Assembly: GCA_041482015.1 (NCBI GenBank)
Contig: JBGPCZ010000001.1
Coordinates: forward strand, 55,052 to 119,051
Reading direction: 5' to 3'
Length of the DNA: 64,000 bases
DNA from: JACQFK01 sp041482015
GTDB taxonomy: Bacteria > Planctomycetota > MHYJ01 > JACPRB01
A model generated the notes under the pieces. It had not been told where the DNA came from. It searched no databases and saw nothing but the letters and a program-made list of their open reading frames with translations. Position 1 is the first letter of the stretch; each line of letters opens with the position of its first letter. The translations under genes were made by a program, and so were the position numbers. Below are positions 35,073 through 44,288 of this stretch, piece by piece.

Positions 35073-36284
35073 ATGATCACGATCGCCGCCCTTCTTGCGC
35101 TTCTCGCCCAGCAGCGGAACGATCTCCCCCAGGCGCCCGAGGGCGTGAGCGTCCGCCAGGTCGCCGCGATGGGACCCGGCGATCTCCAGCCCGTCCGCAT
35201 CGCCGCGCACCCGAAGAGCGGCATGCTCTTCGTCCTCTGCCTCAACGGCGACCTCTGGCTCGTCGATCCGGCGAAGAGCGAGAAGCGGAAGGTGCTGGAG
35301 GGCGAGAAGTACATCCCCGTCAAGGGCAAGTACCTCCAGTCGCTCGGCCTCCACATCGACGCCACCGGGCTCTTCTACATCGTCACCAACGAGCGGCACG
35401 ACCAGGAGAAGCCCGTGCGCTCGCACGTCGTCGTCTACCGCGTGTCCGACACGGACGGCGACCACGTGCCCGACAAGGTGACGGAGTACATCACGTTCGA
35501 TCATCCTTGGGGAATCGGCCCGTTCAACCACGGCGCCTGCCGGATTGCGACCGGCCCCGACGGCCTGCTCTACCTCGGAGTCGGCTCGCGCACCGACCAC
35601 GGCGAGAAGGGCAAGGACGAGAAGTACGACATGAACGGCGAGACGCCGCTCACCGCCTGCATCCTCCGCTTCGACCCGAAGGAGGATCACCCCAAGTCCG
35701 AGGTCTTCGCGCGCGGCCTGCGGAACCCCTATGGATTCGACTGGGACGACCGCGGCCGGCTCTTCGCGGGCGAGAACGGCCCCGACGCGGACCATCCCGA
35801 GGAGCTCAACTGGATCCGCCAGGGGAAGCACTACGGGTTCCCCCACCGCTTCGGCTCGGACGAGCACCCGATGTACGTCGACGCGGTGCCCGCCCCGGAC
35901 GACCTGAAATTCGAGCGGCCGGTGGCCAACCTGGGCCCCGACCAGCAGGTGGGCGGAAAGGTCACACACACGTTTCCGCCCCACGCCGCGCCCACGGGCT
36001 TGATCTTCTACCGCGACGGCGAGCTCCCGGAGAGATACAAGGGCCTGTTCTTTGTGACGCTCTTCGGCAACTACCTCGGCAAGGAGCCGACGGGCTTCGT
36101 GCTGCTCACGATGAAGATCGTCGAGCAGGAGGGTCGCGTCGCCGCCGAGAGTCACAACTTCCTGACGGGGCTCCGCCGGCCCATCGATATCTGCCAGCTC
36201 GGTGGAAAGCTGTACCTGCTGGAGCACGTGAAGTACGACGACCAGCGGCTCCCGCGAGTCCTGGAGATCGCCGGTCAGAAGTGA
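35073..36284 (+). CDS. Sorbosone/glucose dehydrogenase-like beta-propeller protein
   Basis: 403 residues from the ATG preceded by CCGGAGG (5-base spacing). Signal-like start MITIAALLALLA. The propeller carries the family features: YRVSDTDGDHVPDKVTEY, GACRIATGPDGLLYLGVGSRTDHG, EVFARGLRNPYGFDWDDRGRLFAGENGPD, HEELNW-like NWIRQGKHYGFPHRFG, and HAAPTGLIFYRDGELPERYKGLFFVTLFG. Such proteins bind PQQ or act as soluble aldose/sorbosone dehydrogenases outside the cytoplasm. It is shorter than the propeller-cytochrome proteins in the window and has no haem site, so it would need a separate electron acceptor. Confidence 0.85.
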   Translation: MITIAALLALLAQQRNDLPQAPEGVSVRQVAAMGPGDLQPVRIAAHPKSGMLFVLCLNGDLWLVDPAKSEKRKVLEGEKYIPVKGKYLQSLGLHIDATGLFYIVTNERHDQEKPVRSHVVVYRVSDTDGDHVPDKVTEYITFDHPWGIGPFNHGACRIATGPDGLLYLGVGSRTDHGEKGKDEKYDMNGETPLTACILRFDPKEDHPKSEVFARGLRNPYGFDWDDRGRLFAGENGPDADHPEELNWIRQGKHYGFPHRFGSDEHPMYVDAVPAPDDLKFERPVANLGPDQQVGGKVTHTFPPHAAPTGLIFYRDGELPERYKGLFFVTLFGNYLGKEPTGFVLLTMKIVEQEGRVAAESHNFLTGLRRPIDICQLGGKLYLLEHVKYDDQRLPRVLEIAGQK

Positions 36285-36353
36285 CGTCTTCCGTCTTCTC
36301 ACGGATGGCCGTGCGGCTTGCGAAGCGGTGTTAGGCTCCGATTGGCCGACCCG

Positions 36354-36374
36354 TGATTCTTGATTCTTGATTCT
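36354..36374. repeat. Three tandem copies of TGATTCT
   Basis: Exact 7-base unit repeated three times in the 95-base gap between convergent genes. Slippage-prone; no function is evident. Confidence 0.6.
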
Positions 36375-36379
36375 CTTCG

Positions 36380-37228
36380 TTACTTCCTCTTCGCCTTGTC
36401 GATCACCTGCTCCTTCACTTCCCCGATCTTCTTCACCGAGAGCCAGCCCCGGAGCAGGAGTCCGCAGTTCTTGAGGTTGTCCTCGGTCGGCTCGCTCCCG
36501 GGATTCACGTCGCCCTGGCCGGCCGTCGGGTGGACGTCGTTCTTGCCGAGGAGCGTGCCGTTCCAGTCGGTCGGCCGACGCTTCATGATCTCGCCCCAGA
36601 AGTCGATGAGCGGGACGTGTTTCTCCTTGACCAACTCGGCGAGCGCGGCGTTGAACGTCTTCGCCGCCTCCTCCTTCCCCGGATAGGGCGGGATCGTCGA
36701 GAAGATCGGGACCGTGCCGTTCGCCACGAGCGCGTCGACGATCTTCGCCATGTTGCCCTTGTACTCCGCCACCGCCCTACCGCCCGTCACGTCGTTCGTG
36801 CCCAGCATGACGACCGCCACCTGCGGGTTGTACTTCTTGAGGATGTCGGCGAGCGACGGCATGCCCGACTTCCCGCCCGCCAGGTACTCGTCGCTCTTGA
36901 TGCCGCTGCAGGCCGTGTCGGAGCGGCCGCCGGGACGGTCGACGCGACAGAGGTAGAAGCCGTCGAGATCGTTGTCCTCGCCCGTGTGCATCCACTTGCA
37001 GACCGCCTGGTCCTGCGGCGTCTTGCCCTTTCCGTAGCGCGCCCAGCCCGAGTAGCCGTTCGCGTAGGTGATCGAGTCGCCGAGATGGAGAACCACGCCC
37101 TCCTTGCCGGTGAATTTCGCCGCGACCTTCTTCATCGGCTCGACGTAGTCGAGCGCGTCCTTGTCTTTCTCCTTGCCCTTCTGCTGCGCCGTTGCGAAAA
37201 GGACCGAAAGCGCCAGGATCGTCTTCAT
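36380..37228 (-). CDS. Exported SGNH/GDSL hydrolase
   Basis: 282 residues from the ATG at 37228, preceded by AAAGGGGGG on the minus strand. Signal peptide MKTILALSVLFATAQQ. SGNH blocks: LHLGDSIT (Ser52), a later Gly block, GTNDV (oxyanion Asn) and KNDVHPTAG (Asp-His pair). A 30-residue insert after block I (KWMHTGEDNDLDGFYL) is unusual for small SGNH enzymes. The family hydrolyses acyl or acetyl esters, often on polysaccharides. It is divergent from a second SGNH gene. Confidence 0.85.
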   Translation of the reverse strand: MKTILALSVLFATAQQKGKEKDKDALDYVEPMKKVAAKFTGKEGVVLHLGDSITYANGYSGWARYGKGKTPQDQAVCKWMHTGEDNDLDGFYLCRVDRPGGRSDTACSGIKSDEYLAGGKSGMPSLADILKKYNPQVAVVMLGTNDVTGGRAVAEYKGNMAKIVDALVANGTVPIFSTIPPYPGKEEAAKTFNAALAELVKEKHVPLIDFWGEIMKRRPTDWNGTLLGKNDVHPTAGQGDVNPGSEPTEDNLKNCGLLLRGWLSVKKIGEVKEQVIDKAKRK

Positions 37229-37315
37229 CGCTCGCCCCCCTTTGGGAACCTTGCCGCTCCGACTCCGTATTAGTAGCATCTCCGACGACGGTTCTAACCA
37301 CAAAGGAGTTTCCCC

Positions 37316-38017
<702 letters not shown>

Positions 38018-38018
38018 G

Positions 38019-38879
38019 CTACTTCCGCTTCGCCGGCGCGAGGGACCCGACGCCGCCCTCGAGCCGCATCAGCTCGCGGATCTCCTCGGGGGCGAGCGCG
38101 CGGCTGAATACCGCGAGGTCGTCGTAGAGGCCGATGTAGCTCACGCCCAGGATGATCGACGCCTTCGACAGGTCCCACGTGTAGGTCCGCTTCCCCGCGA
38201 GCTCGCCCTGCAGCTCGCCGTTCAGGTAGAGCCGCGCGGCGGCGTCCTCCTTCCCCGTGTTGAAGCCCTGGAACGTGAAGCAGACGTGCGTCCACTTGCC
38301 GCGCTCGAAGGGGTGGCGCTTGACCACGACCTCGGGCCGCGGAGCGTCCTTGGCGGCCTTGGGATTCCATTCCTTGAAATCGGGAAAGGCCCCGAGGCGG
38401 AAGAGCCGCGGGACCTCGTCCTTGCTGAAGTCGACCCAGAGGCACGCGTCGTCCCACTTCTTGTCGGTGACCTGGATCGGATCGCAGTAGCCGGGCTCGA
38501 GGTCCTTCTCGGGGTCGAGCGACAGCCAGAAGGAGACGGTCCCCGAGAATTCCGCCGGGGTCCAGCCCACGTTCTTCTCCGCCCGGAAAAAGACCAGGTC
38601 CTTTGACTTTTTCTCGAAGCGCAGCGCGTCGCCGTACCGGCCCTGCCCCCTCGCGATCGTCACCGTCGCCGGCAGGCCCGCGCGGGCGTCCTTGAACGAC
38701 CCGGCCGGCGCCGTGTAGACGTGCGCGTCCCCCGACGCGAGACCGGCGTCCGCGTCGCCGTCGAACCCGGCGTGGAACATCAACGCCTGCCGCAGCGCCT
38801 GGTGCGGGACCGTACTCGCGAGCGGCGAGCCCGCACACCCTGCGAGGACCACGAGAAGGGATGCGACGGTGCGATTCAT
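38019..38879 (-). CDS. LamG/concanavalin-like lipoprotein
   Basis: 286 residues. The start MNRTVASLLVVLAGC gives lipobox VLAGC and follows GGAGG. The body is one LamG-type jelly roll: AGFDGDADAGLASGD, SGTVSFWLSLDP, GKWTHVCFTFQGFNTG, LYLNGELQGELAG, IGLYDDLAVFSRALAPEEIREL. These domains bind carbohydrates or act as adhesion modules. It is the third gene of the DUF1553-DUF1501 operon (16-base gap), which suggests that it helps capture the polysaccharide handled by those proteins. Confidence 0.82.
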   Translation of the reverse strand: MNRTVASLLVVLAGCAGSPLASTVPHQALRQALMFHAGFDGDADAGLASGDAHVYTAPAGSFKDARAGLPATVTIARGQGRYGDALRFEKKSKDLVFFRAEKNVGWTPAEFSGTVSFWLSLDPEKDLEPGYCDPIQVTDKKWDDACLWVDFSKDEVPRLFRLGAFPDFKEWNPKAAKDAPRPEVVVKRHPFERGKWTHVCFTFQGFNTGKEDAAARLYLNGELQGELAGKRTYTWDLSKASIILGVSYIGLYDDLAVFSRALAPEEIRELMRLEGGVGSLAPAKRK

Positions 38880-38895
38880 GGGGATATCCTCCGTG

Positions 38896-40305
38896 TCAGG
38901 CGAACGCGTTGTGGATGACTTGGCCGCCGTTCTCCGTGAGACGCTGGTGGCGGCCGTTGAAATAGTACGTGAGGCGCATGTCGTCGAGCCCAAGCAGGTG
39001 CAGCATCGTCGCATGCAGGTCGCGGAAGTGGTGCGGCTCCTCGACCGCCTTGTAGCCGATCTCGTCGCTCGCCCCCACCGAGTGCCCCGCCTTCACGCCC
39101 GCGCCGCACAGCCACGCCGTCTGGACGGCCGGGTTGTGGTCGCGTCCGTCGCCGCCCTGCGAGATGGGCATGCGCCCGAATTCGCTCGAACAGACCACCG
39201 CGGTCTGCGACAGCAGCCCCGTCCGCCTGAGGTCCTTCAGGAGCGCCGCGAACGGCCGGTCGCACGCGAGCGCCGCCTTCCTGTGGCTCGCCTCGAGACC
39301 GCCGTGCGCATCCCACGCGTCGCCGCACTTGTAGGAGCCGCTGTAGACCTGGACGAACCGCACGCCGCGCTCGACGAGCCGACGCGCGAGCAGGCACTTG
39401 CGGCCCAGGTCGTCCGTCTCCGGATGACCCACGCCGTAGAGCTCCAGCGTCTCCTTTGGCTCCCGCGAGACGTCCACCACCTCCGGCGTCCTCGCCTGCA
39501 TGCGGAACGCGAGTTCGTAGGCCGCCATCCGCGCCTCGAGATCGCTGTCGCCGGGTCGGGTCTTCAAATGGTCCTCGTTCAACTTCCCGAGGAGGTCGAG
39601 CGACGCCCGCTGCGCCGCGGGCGGAAGATCCGCGGGCGCGCTCAGGTCGAGGATCGGCGTCCCGCCGCTCCGCAGGAACGTCCCCTGGTAGGCCGCCGGG
39701 AGGAATCCGCTCCCCCAGTTCGCGGGGCCGCCCAGCGTCAGGCTGTTCTTCTCCGTCATCACGGCGAATCCCGGCAGGTCCTGGTTCTCCGTGCCGAGCG
39801 CGTACGTCACCCACGCGCCGACCGACGGCCACCCGGGATTCGTCTGCCCCGTGTTGAGCTGGAACATCGCCGGGGCGTGGTTGTTGATGTCATTCCACAG
39901 CGAATGCAGAAACGTCATGTCGTCGACGCACGTCCCGAGGTGCGGGAAGAGGTCCGAGACCAGCATGCCCCGTTCGCCATACTTCCTGAACTTGTACGGG
40001 CTCTTCATCAGGGGCGCGGTGTCGCCGCCAAAGTAGGTCTTCACCTCGCCCACGCCCTTCAGGATCTCCGTCGTCAGTTTCTTGCCGTGGTGTCGGTCCA
40101 GTTCCGGCTTCGCATCGAAACTATCGACCTGCGACAGCGCCCCCTGGTGAACGAGGAAGATCATCGACTTCGCCTTCGCGGGGAACATCGGTGGACGAGG
40201 CCGCAGCGGGTAAAGAGCGCTCCCCGCCTCCTGCGCGAAGAGCGCCGGCGCCGACGCGGCGAGCGCCGCCCCCGCCACCAGGAACTGCCGGCGATCAATC
40301 GACAT
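38896..40305 (-). CDS. DUF1501 protein (Tat-exported, sulfatase-like fold)
   Basis: 469 residues with a Tat signal (DRRQFLVAGAALAASAPALFA). DUF1501 hallmarks: MIFLVHQGALSQVDSFDAKPELDRHHG, a GERGMLVSDLFPHLG segment, VVCSSEFGRMP and GRDHNP. The family is distantly related to alkaline phosphatase/sulfatase enzymes and is found next to DUF1553 genes throughout Planctomycetes; its reaction is not established. It overlaps the upstream DUF1553 gene by 11 bases. Some metal-binding motifs differ from the standard (VHQGALSQ where many members have HGG-S-), as in related branches. Confidence 0.92.
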   Translation of the reverse strand: MSIDRRQFLVAGAALAASAPALFAQEAGSALYPLRPRPPMFPAKAKSMIFLVHQGALSQVDSFDAKPELDRHHGKKLTTEILKGVGEVKTYFGGDTAPLMKSPYKFRKYGERGMLVSDLFPHLGTCVDDMTFLHSLWNDINNHAPAMFQLNTGQTNPGWPSVGAWVTYALGTENQDLPGFAVMTEKNSLTLGGPANWGSGFLPAAYQGTFLRSGGTPILDLSAPADLPPAAQRASLDLLGKLNEDHLKTRPGDSDLEARMAAYELAFRMQARTPEVVDVSREPKETLELYGVGHPETDDLGRKCLLARRLVERGVRFVQVYSGSYKCGDAWDAHGGLEASHRKAALACDRPFAALLKDLRRTGLLSQTAVVCSSEFGRMPISQGGDGRDHNPAVQTAWLCGAGVKAGHSVGASDEIGYKAVEEPHHFRDLHATMLHLLGLDDMRLTYYFNGRHQRLTENGGQVIHNAFA

Positions 40306-42742
40306 ACACGAACTCGTTGGAATTCAAAAGGACGTGGCAGAAGTCGACGAGCGCCATCCGCTCGGCATCCTTGCGCGTGGATGGCTCGACCCTTCCCGCC
40401 CCCGTGCCGATGGCCGGTTGCAGGCGCCGCAGCGTCTGTTCATCGAGGAAACCGAGAGCGCGGGCCCGCTCCGCTTCCGTTGGCGGCCGGACCAGCGCGA
40501 GCCGGTACGCGCGCTCCACTTCTTTGGACCGGTCGTCTCCCGCCTCGCGCGCCACCCGGTCCGCGAAGTGGCCCGACTCGCCCCGCGAGAATTCCCCGTT
40601 GAAGAGCGCGAGCGCCTGGGGTGCGACCGTCGTCGCCGCGCGCTTCGGGCACGTGTGGTTCATCTCCGCGCCGTCGAACGATTCGACGAGGGGAAGCATC
40701 AGCGCGCGGCGCTGCGCCACGTAGACGCTCCGGCGCAGGCCGTCCTCGTCGCTCGAGACGCCCCACGCGGAGAGCTTGTCGTTGTTCGGGAGGTCGACGA
40801 GCACCTCCTTGGAGACCTTCGGATAGACCCCCGGCCCACCCCCCTTTGGATTCAGCCGGCCGCTCACGGAGAGAATGCTGTCGCGCAGCGCCTCCCCTTC
40901 CAAGCGCTGACGATTCATGCGCCAGAGGAGCCGGTTCTCGACGTCGATCTTCGCGGCGGACTCATTGAAAAGCGACGACTGCCGATAGACGGCCGACGTG
41001 ACCATCAGGCGATGCATCGCCTTGAGGCTCCACCCGCGCGCCACGAGCTCACAGGCAAGCCAGTCGAGCAGCTCGCGGTGGATCGCCGGCACCCCGTTTC
41101 GTCCGAAGTCCGAAGGGGTCGCTACGATCCCGCGGCCGAAGTGGTGCTGCCAGAGACGGTTCACGATGGCGCGGGCCGTCATCGGATTCGCGGGCGACCC
41201 CAGCCATTCCGCGAGCGCCGTCCGGCGTCCGGTGCTCCTCCCGTCCAAGGCGGGACGGACCTCCGCCGGGCCGCCGTTGGCGAAGGATGCGACGAACGAC
41301 GGTCCCACTTCCGGCCCGTCCTGGCCGAGCGCCCCCCGGAGCAGGATGTGAGACGCGGGCGCGGCCGGCCCCGACTCGACCAGCACCTCCGCCGCCGGAC
41401 GATAGAGCTCCGCGGTTTCATCGTGTTCCTTGATCGCCTTGTCGAGTTCCCCAAGCCGCTTCGGATGTCGGAGCTCGACAAGCTTCTTGATCTCCTCGTC
41501 CGTCGCCGCGAGGGCCTCGCCCGGCCCAAGGACGCCTTCCTTCAGGCGGAGGACCACGCCCCTCGCCTCGTTCCAAAGCCGCCGGCGCTCCCGGCGCAGC
41601 GGTATCATTGCAGTCTCCTCTTCCGCGAGCTTCTTTCGGGTTTCCGCCGGATCGCGCGCCCCGCCCCCCGGAATCGGTTTTCCCTCCCGCTTCGCGGCCA
41701 CGAAGAACGACTGGAGCGAGTAGTAGTCCGCCATCGTGATCCGGTCGTACTTGTGATCGTGGCAGCGGGAGCATCCCACCGTGAGGCCGAGGAAGACCGA
41801 GCCCGTCGTGTCCGTCGCGTCGTTCAGATAATCCTGCCAGCGCTGTTTCTCGTTCTTGCAGATCTCGTCCCACCCGGAGAGCCTCGCGAAGCCCGTGGCC
41901 ACGAGGGCGTCGGGATCGTCGGGCCACAGTTCATCCCCGGCGATCTGCTCCTTCACGAACCGGTCGTAGGGCTTGTCTTCGTTGAACGAACGAATGACGT
42001 AGTCGCGGTAGCGCCACGCGTGGGGCCGCACGCGGTCGTTCTCAAACCCGTCGCTCTCCGCGTAGCGGACGAGATCCAGCCAGTGCCGCGCCCATCGCTC
42101 GCCGTGGCGGGGGTCGGCGAGGAGCCGGTCGACAAGCCTCTCGACGGCATCCAGCGCGAGATCCTCAAGGAACAACTCCGCCTCCGAGGGGGTCGGCGGC
42201 AGGCCGACGAGGTCGGCATACAGGCGTCGAAGGAGGCTGATCCGGTCCGCCTCGGGGGAGAGCGTCAACCCCTTGGATTGGAGTTTCGCGCCAATGAACG
42301 CGTCGATCGGATTCCTCGCGACGCCGGGAACGACCGGACGCTGCGGAGGCTGGAATGCCCAGTAGGCGTCCTTCGCGGGCCACGCCGCACCCTCATCGAT
42401 CCAGCGGCGCAGAATCGCGACCTGCTCCGCCGGCATCCGCTCACCCTTCGGCGGCATTCTCTGGTCGGGATCGTCCGACGTGATCCTCCGGACGAGCGCG
42501 CTCGCGCTGCTCTTCCCCGGGACAACGGCGGCCTCACCGGACTCGCCACCCTTCAAAAGGTTCTCGCGGCGATCGAGCGCGAGTCCGCTCTTGGGCTTCT
42601 CGGCCCCGTGGCACTTCACGCAATGAATGGCAAAGAGCGGCTTGACCTGCCCGTAGAAATCGACCGGCGCCTCCGGCTCCTGGGCCCGGGACGCGGATGA
42701 GCCTCCAACGAGGAAGAAGACGAAGAGCAGCGCCCGATTCAT
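40295..42742 (-). CDS. PSD1 cytochrome c / DUF1549 / DUF1553 protein
   Basis: 815 residues. Signal MNRALLFVFFLVGGSSASRA, then a planctomycete cytochrome c (PSD1) domain with CVKCH at 41-45 and the distal KGERMPAEQV region, DUF1549 (about 130-340: NPIDAFIGAKL, RWARHWLDLVRYAESDGFENDR, CSRCHDHKYDRI) and DUF1553 (about 490-790: RTALAEWLGSPANPMTARAIVNRLWQHHFGRGIV, FNGEF). The second CSRCHDHK in DUF1549 is conserved in the family and may be another haem or metal site. First gene of a three-gene operon with DUF1501 and LamG proteins; believed to act in extracytoplasmic polysaccharide breakdown. Confidence 0.93.
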   Translation of the reverse strand: MNRALLFVFFLVGGSSASRAQEPEAPVDFYGQVKPLFAIHCVKCHGAEKPKSGLALDRRENLLKGGESGEAAVVPGKSSASALVRRITSDDPDQRMPPKGERMPAEQVAILRRWIDEGAAWPAKDAYWAFQPPQRPVVPGVARNPIDAFIGAKLQSKGLTLSPEADRISLLRRLYADLVGLPPTPSEAELFLEDLALDAVERLVDRLLADPRHGERWARHWLDLVRYAESDGFENDRVRPHAWRYRDYVIRSFNEDKPYDRFVKEQIAGDELWPDDPDALVATGFARLSGWDEICKNEKQRWQDYLNDATDTTGSVFLGLTVGCSRCHDHKYDRITMADYYSLQSFFVAAKREGKPIPGGGARDPAETRKKLAEEETAMIPLRRERRRLWNEARGVVLRLKEGVLGPGEALAATDEEIKKLVELRHPKRLGELDKAIKEHDETAELYRPAAEVLVESGPAAPASHILLRGALGQDGPEVGPSFVASFANGGPAEVRPALDGRSTGRRTALAEWLGSPANPMTARAIVNRLWQHHFGRGIVATPSDFGRNGVPAIHRELLDWLACELVARGWSLKAMHRLMVTSAVYRQSSLFNESAAKIDVENRLLWRMNRQRLEGEALRDSILSVSGRLNPKGGGPGVYPKVSKEVLVDLPNNDKLSAWGVSSDEDGLRRSVYVAQRRALMLPLVESFDGAEMNHTCPKRAATTVAPQALALFNGEFSRGESGHFADRVAREAGDDRSKEVERAYRLALVRPPTEAERARALGFLDEQTLRRLQPAIGTGAGRVEPSTRKDAERMALVDFCHVLLNSNEFVYVD

Positions 42743-42776
42743 GGCTACTATGGTACACGCGGTGGTGGCCTTCCCA

Positions 42777-44213
42777 CTACAGGTACGGCGTGAAGAGGCG
42801 AGCCAGCCCGTCCCGCAGCTTCACGCCCAGCCTGCGACCATCCACCTTCTTGAGGGTAACTTCCGAGGCCTTCCCGATTTTCTCCTCGATTCGCTTCTCG
42901 AGCGTCGCCGCCATCTCGCGGCAGTAGCACTCGACGTTGAACTCGAAGTTCAGGCGCAGGCTTCGCGGGTCGAGGTTGGCCGAACCCAGGAGCGTCCAGG
43001 CGCCGTCGACGATGATCAGCTTCGTATGCTCGAACGGCGGCGGATTCAGCCACACGCGGCAGCCCGCCGAGAGGACCTGCCAGAGCATCGCCGTCGTCGC
43101 CCACTGCACGACCCGGCTGTCGTTCACCTGCGGGATCAGGATGTCCACCTGCACCCCGCGGAGCGCCGCGACGTTGAGCGCCGCGACGATCGCGGCGTCG
43201 GGCAGGAAGTACGGAGTCACGATCCGGACCCGCGAGCGTGCGCACCCGAGCGCCCCCACGATGACCCATCGCAACACGTCCTGCTCCAGGCCCGGGTCGG
43301 AGGGGATCGCCCGCGCGTTCACCGGGCCGGACGCCTCCAGTTTCGGGAACCACGGATCGCCCATCAGGGTCTCGCCTGTCGTGAAGGCCCAGTCGTCCGC
43401 GACCGCCTCCTGCAGGTGCTCGACGACCGGCCCCTCGAGCTCGAAGTGGACGTCCTGCTCGACGTGCGACTGCTTTGTCGCCACGAGGTGGGAACGCCGG
43501 AGGTTCATCCCCCCGGTGAACCCGGTCCGGCCGTCGACGACCAGGATTTTCCGGTGGTTGCGGAGGTTCAGGTATTGAGTGCGCACCGGGCGCCGGACCC
43601 GGTTGAAGCGGGCCACGCGGACGCCCGCGGACGCCAGCGCGTCCTCGACTTCATTGTCGCTCCCCACGTCGTCGATCAGCACACGGACTTCCGCGCCGCG
43701 GGCCTTCGCCCGGACCAGCGCGTCGACGAACTTTCGTCCCTCCTCGTCGAGCTCGAAGATGTACGCGAGGAGGGACACGGAGCGCGAGGCGCCGTCGATG
43801 GCGGCAAGCATGCGGGGATACGCCTCCTCGCCGTTGACGAGCGGCGTCACCCGGTTTCCCTGGAGGAGCGCGCGACCCGTGAGCCGATCCGCCACGCGGG
43901 CCAGCGGGGCCAGGTGGGCGCACTCCTGCGACAGGGCGCGGCACAGTTCCTCCGCGCTGCAGACCTTCTCGGACGCCGCGCGCTCGAGGGCGATCCTCCG
44001 CTTCCGCAGCGAGGAAGCGCGGCGCTGGATGCGGTTGATCCCGAAGCAGACGTAGAAGAACGCGCCGAACACCGGAACCAGCAGGATCAAACCCGTCCAC
44101 GAGACGGCCGCCCGCGGGTCCCGCTTGTAGACAATTGCGTGGCCCGCCGCGACGAACGAGAGTGCGAGCGCGGCGACGCACGCAAGCGCCCAGACGATCA
44201 ACTCGAGGGACAT
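42777..44213 (-). CDS. cls: Cardiolipin synthase (phospholipase D family)
   Basis: 478 residues, the typical ClsA length. Two N-terminal transmembrane helices (IVWALACVAALALSFVAAG and WTGLILLVPVFGAFFYVCFG) precede two HKD active sites: NHRKILVVDGRTGFTGGMN and EHTKLIIVDGAWTLLGSANLDPRS. The enzyme condenses two phosphatidylglycerols, or one with another head-group donor, to cardiolipin in the inner membrane. Both HKD motifs are intact. It has its own -10 box 9 bases before the ATG, so it is probably expressed apart from the amidase gene upstream. Confidence 0.93.
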   Translation of the reverse strand: MSLELIVWALACVAALALSFVAAGHAIVYKRDPRAAVSWTGLILLVPVFGAFFYVCFGINRIQRRASSLRKRRIALERAASEKVCSAEELCRALSQECAHLAPLARVADRLTGRALLQGNRVTPLVNGEEAYPRMLAAIDGASRSVSLLAYIFELDEEGRKFVDALVRAKARGAEVRVLIDDVGSDNEVEDALASAGVRVARFNRVRRPVRTQYLNLRNHRKILVVDGRTGFTGGMNLRRSHLVATKQSHVEQDVHFELEGPVVEHLQEAVADDWAFTTGETLMGDPWFPKLEASGPVNARAIPSDPGLEQDVLRWVIVGALGCARSRVRIVTPYFLPDAAIVAALNVAALRGVQVDILIPQVNDSRVVQWATTAMLWQVLSAGCRVWLNPPPFEHTKLIIVDGAWTLLGSANLDPRSLRLNFEFNVECYCREMAATLEKRIEEKIGKASEVTLKKVDGRRLGVKLRDGLARLFTPYL

Positions 44214-44222
44214 CGAAGGCGG

Positions 44223-44228
44223 AGTGTA
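44223..44228 (-). promoter_or_regulatory. -10 box of the cardiolipin synthase gene
   Basis: TACACT on the minus strand (44228-44223), 9 bases before the ATG at 44213 and no Shine-Dalgarno sequence in between. The -35 position is not recognisable. Confidence 0.35.
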
Positions 44229-44288
44229 CCAAAAGCCCCCCTCCGCGCCTCTACCCGCTGGCGCTATGGGGGGAGGGCAGGCCCCGCG

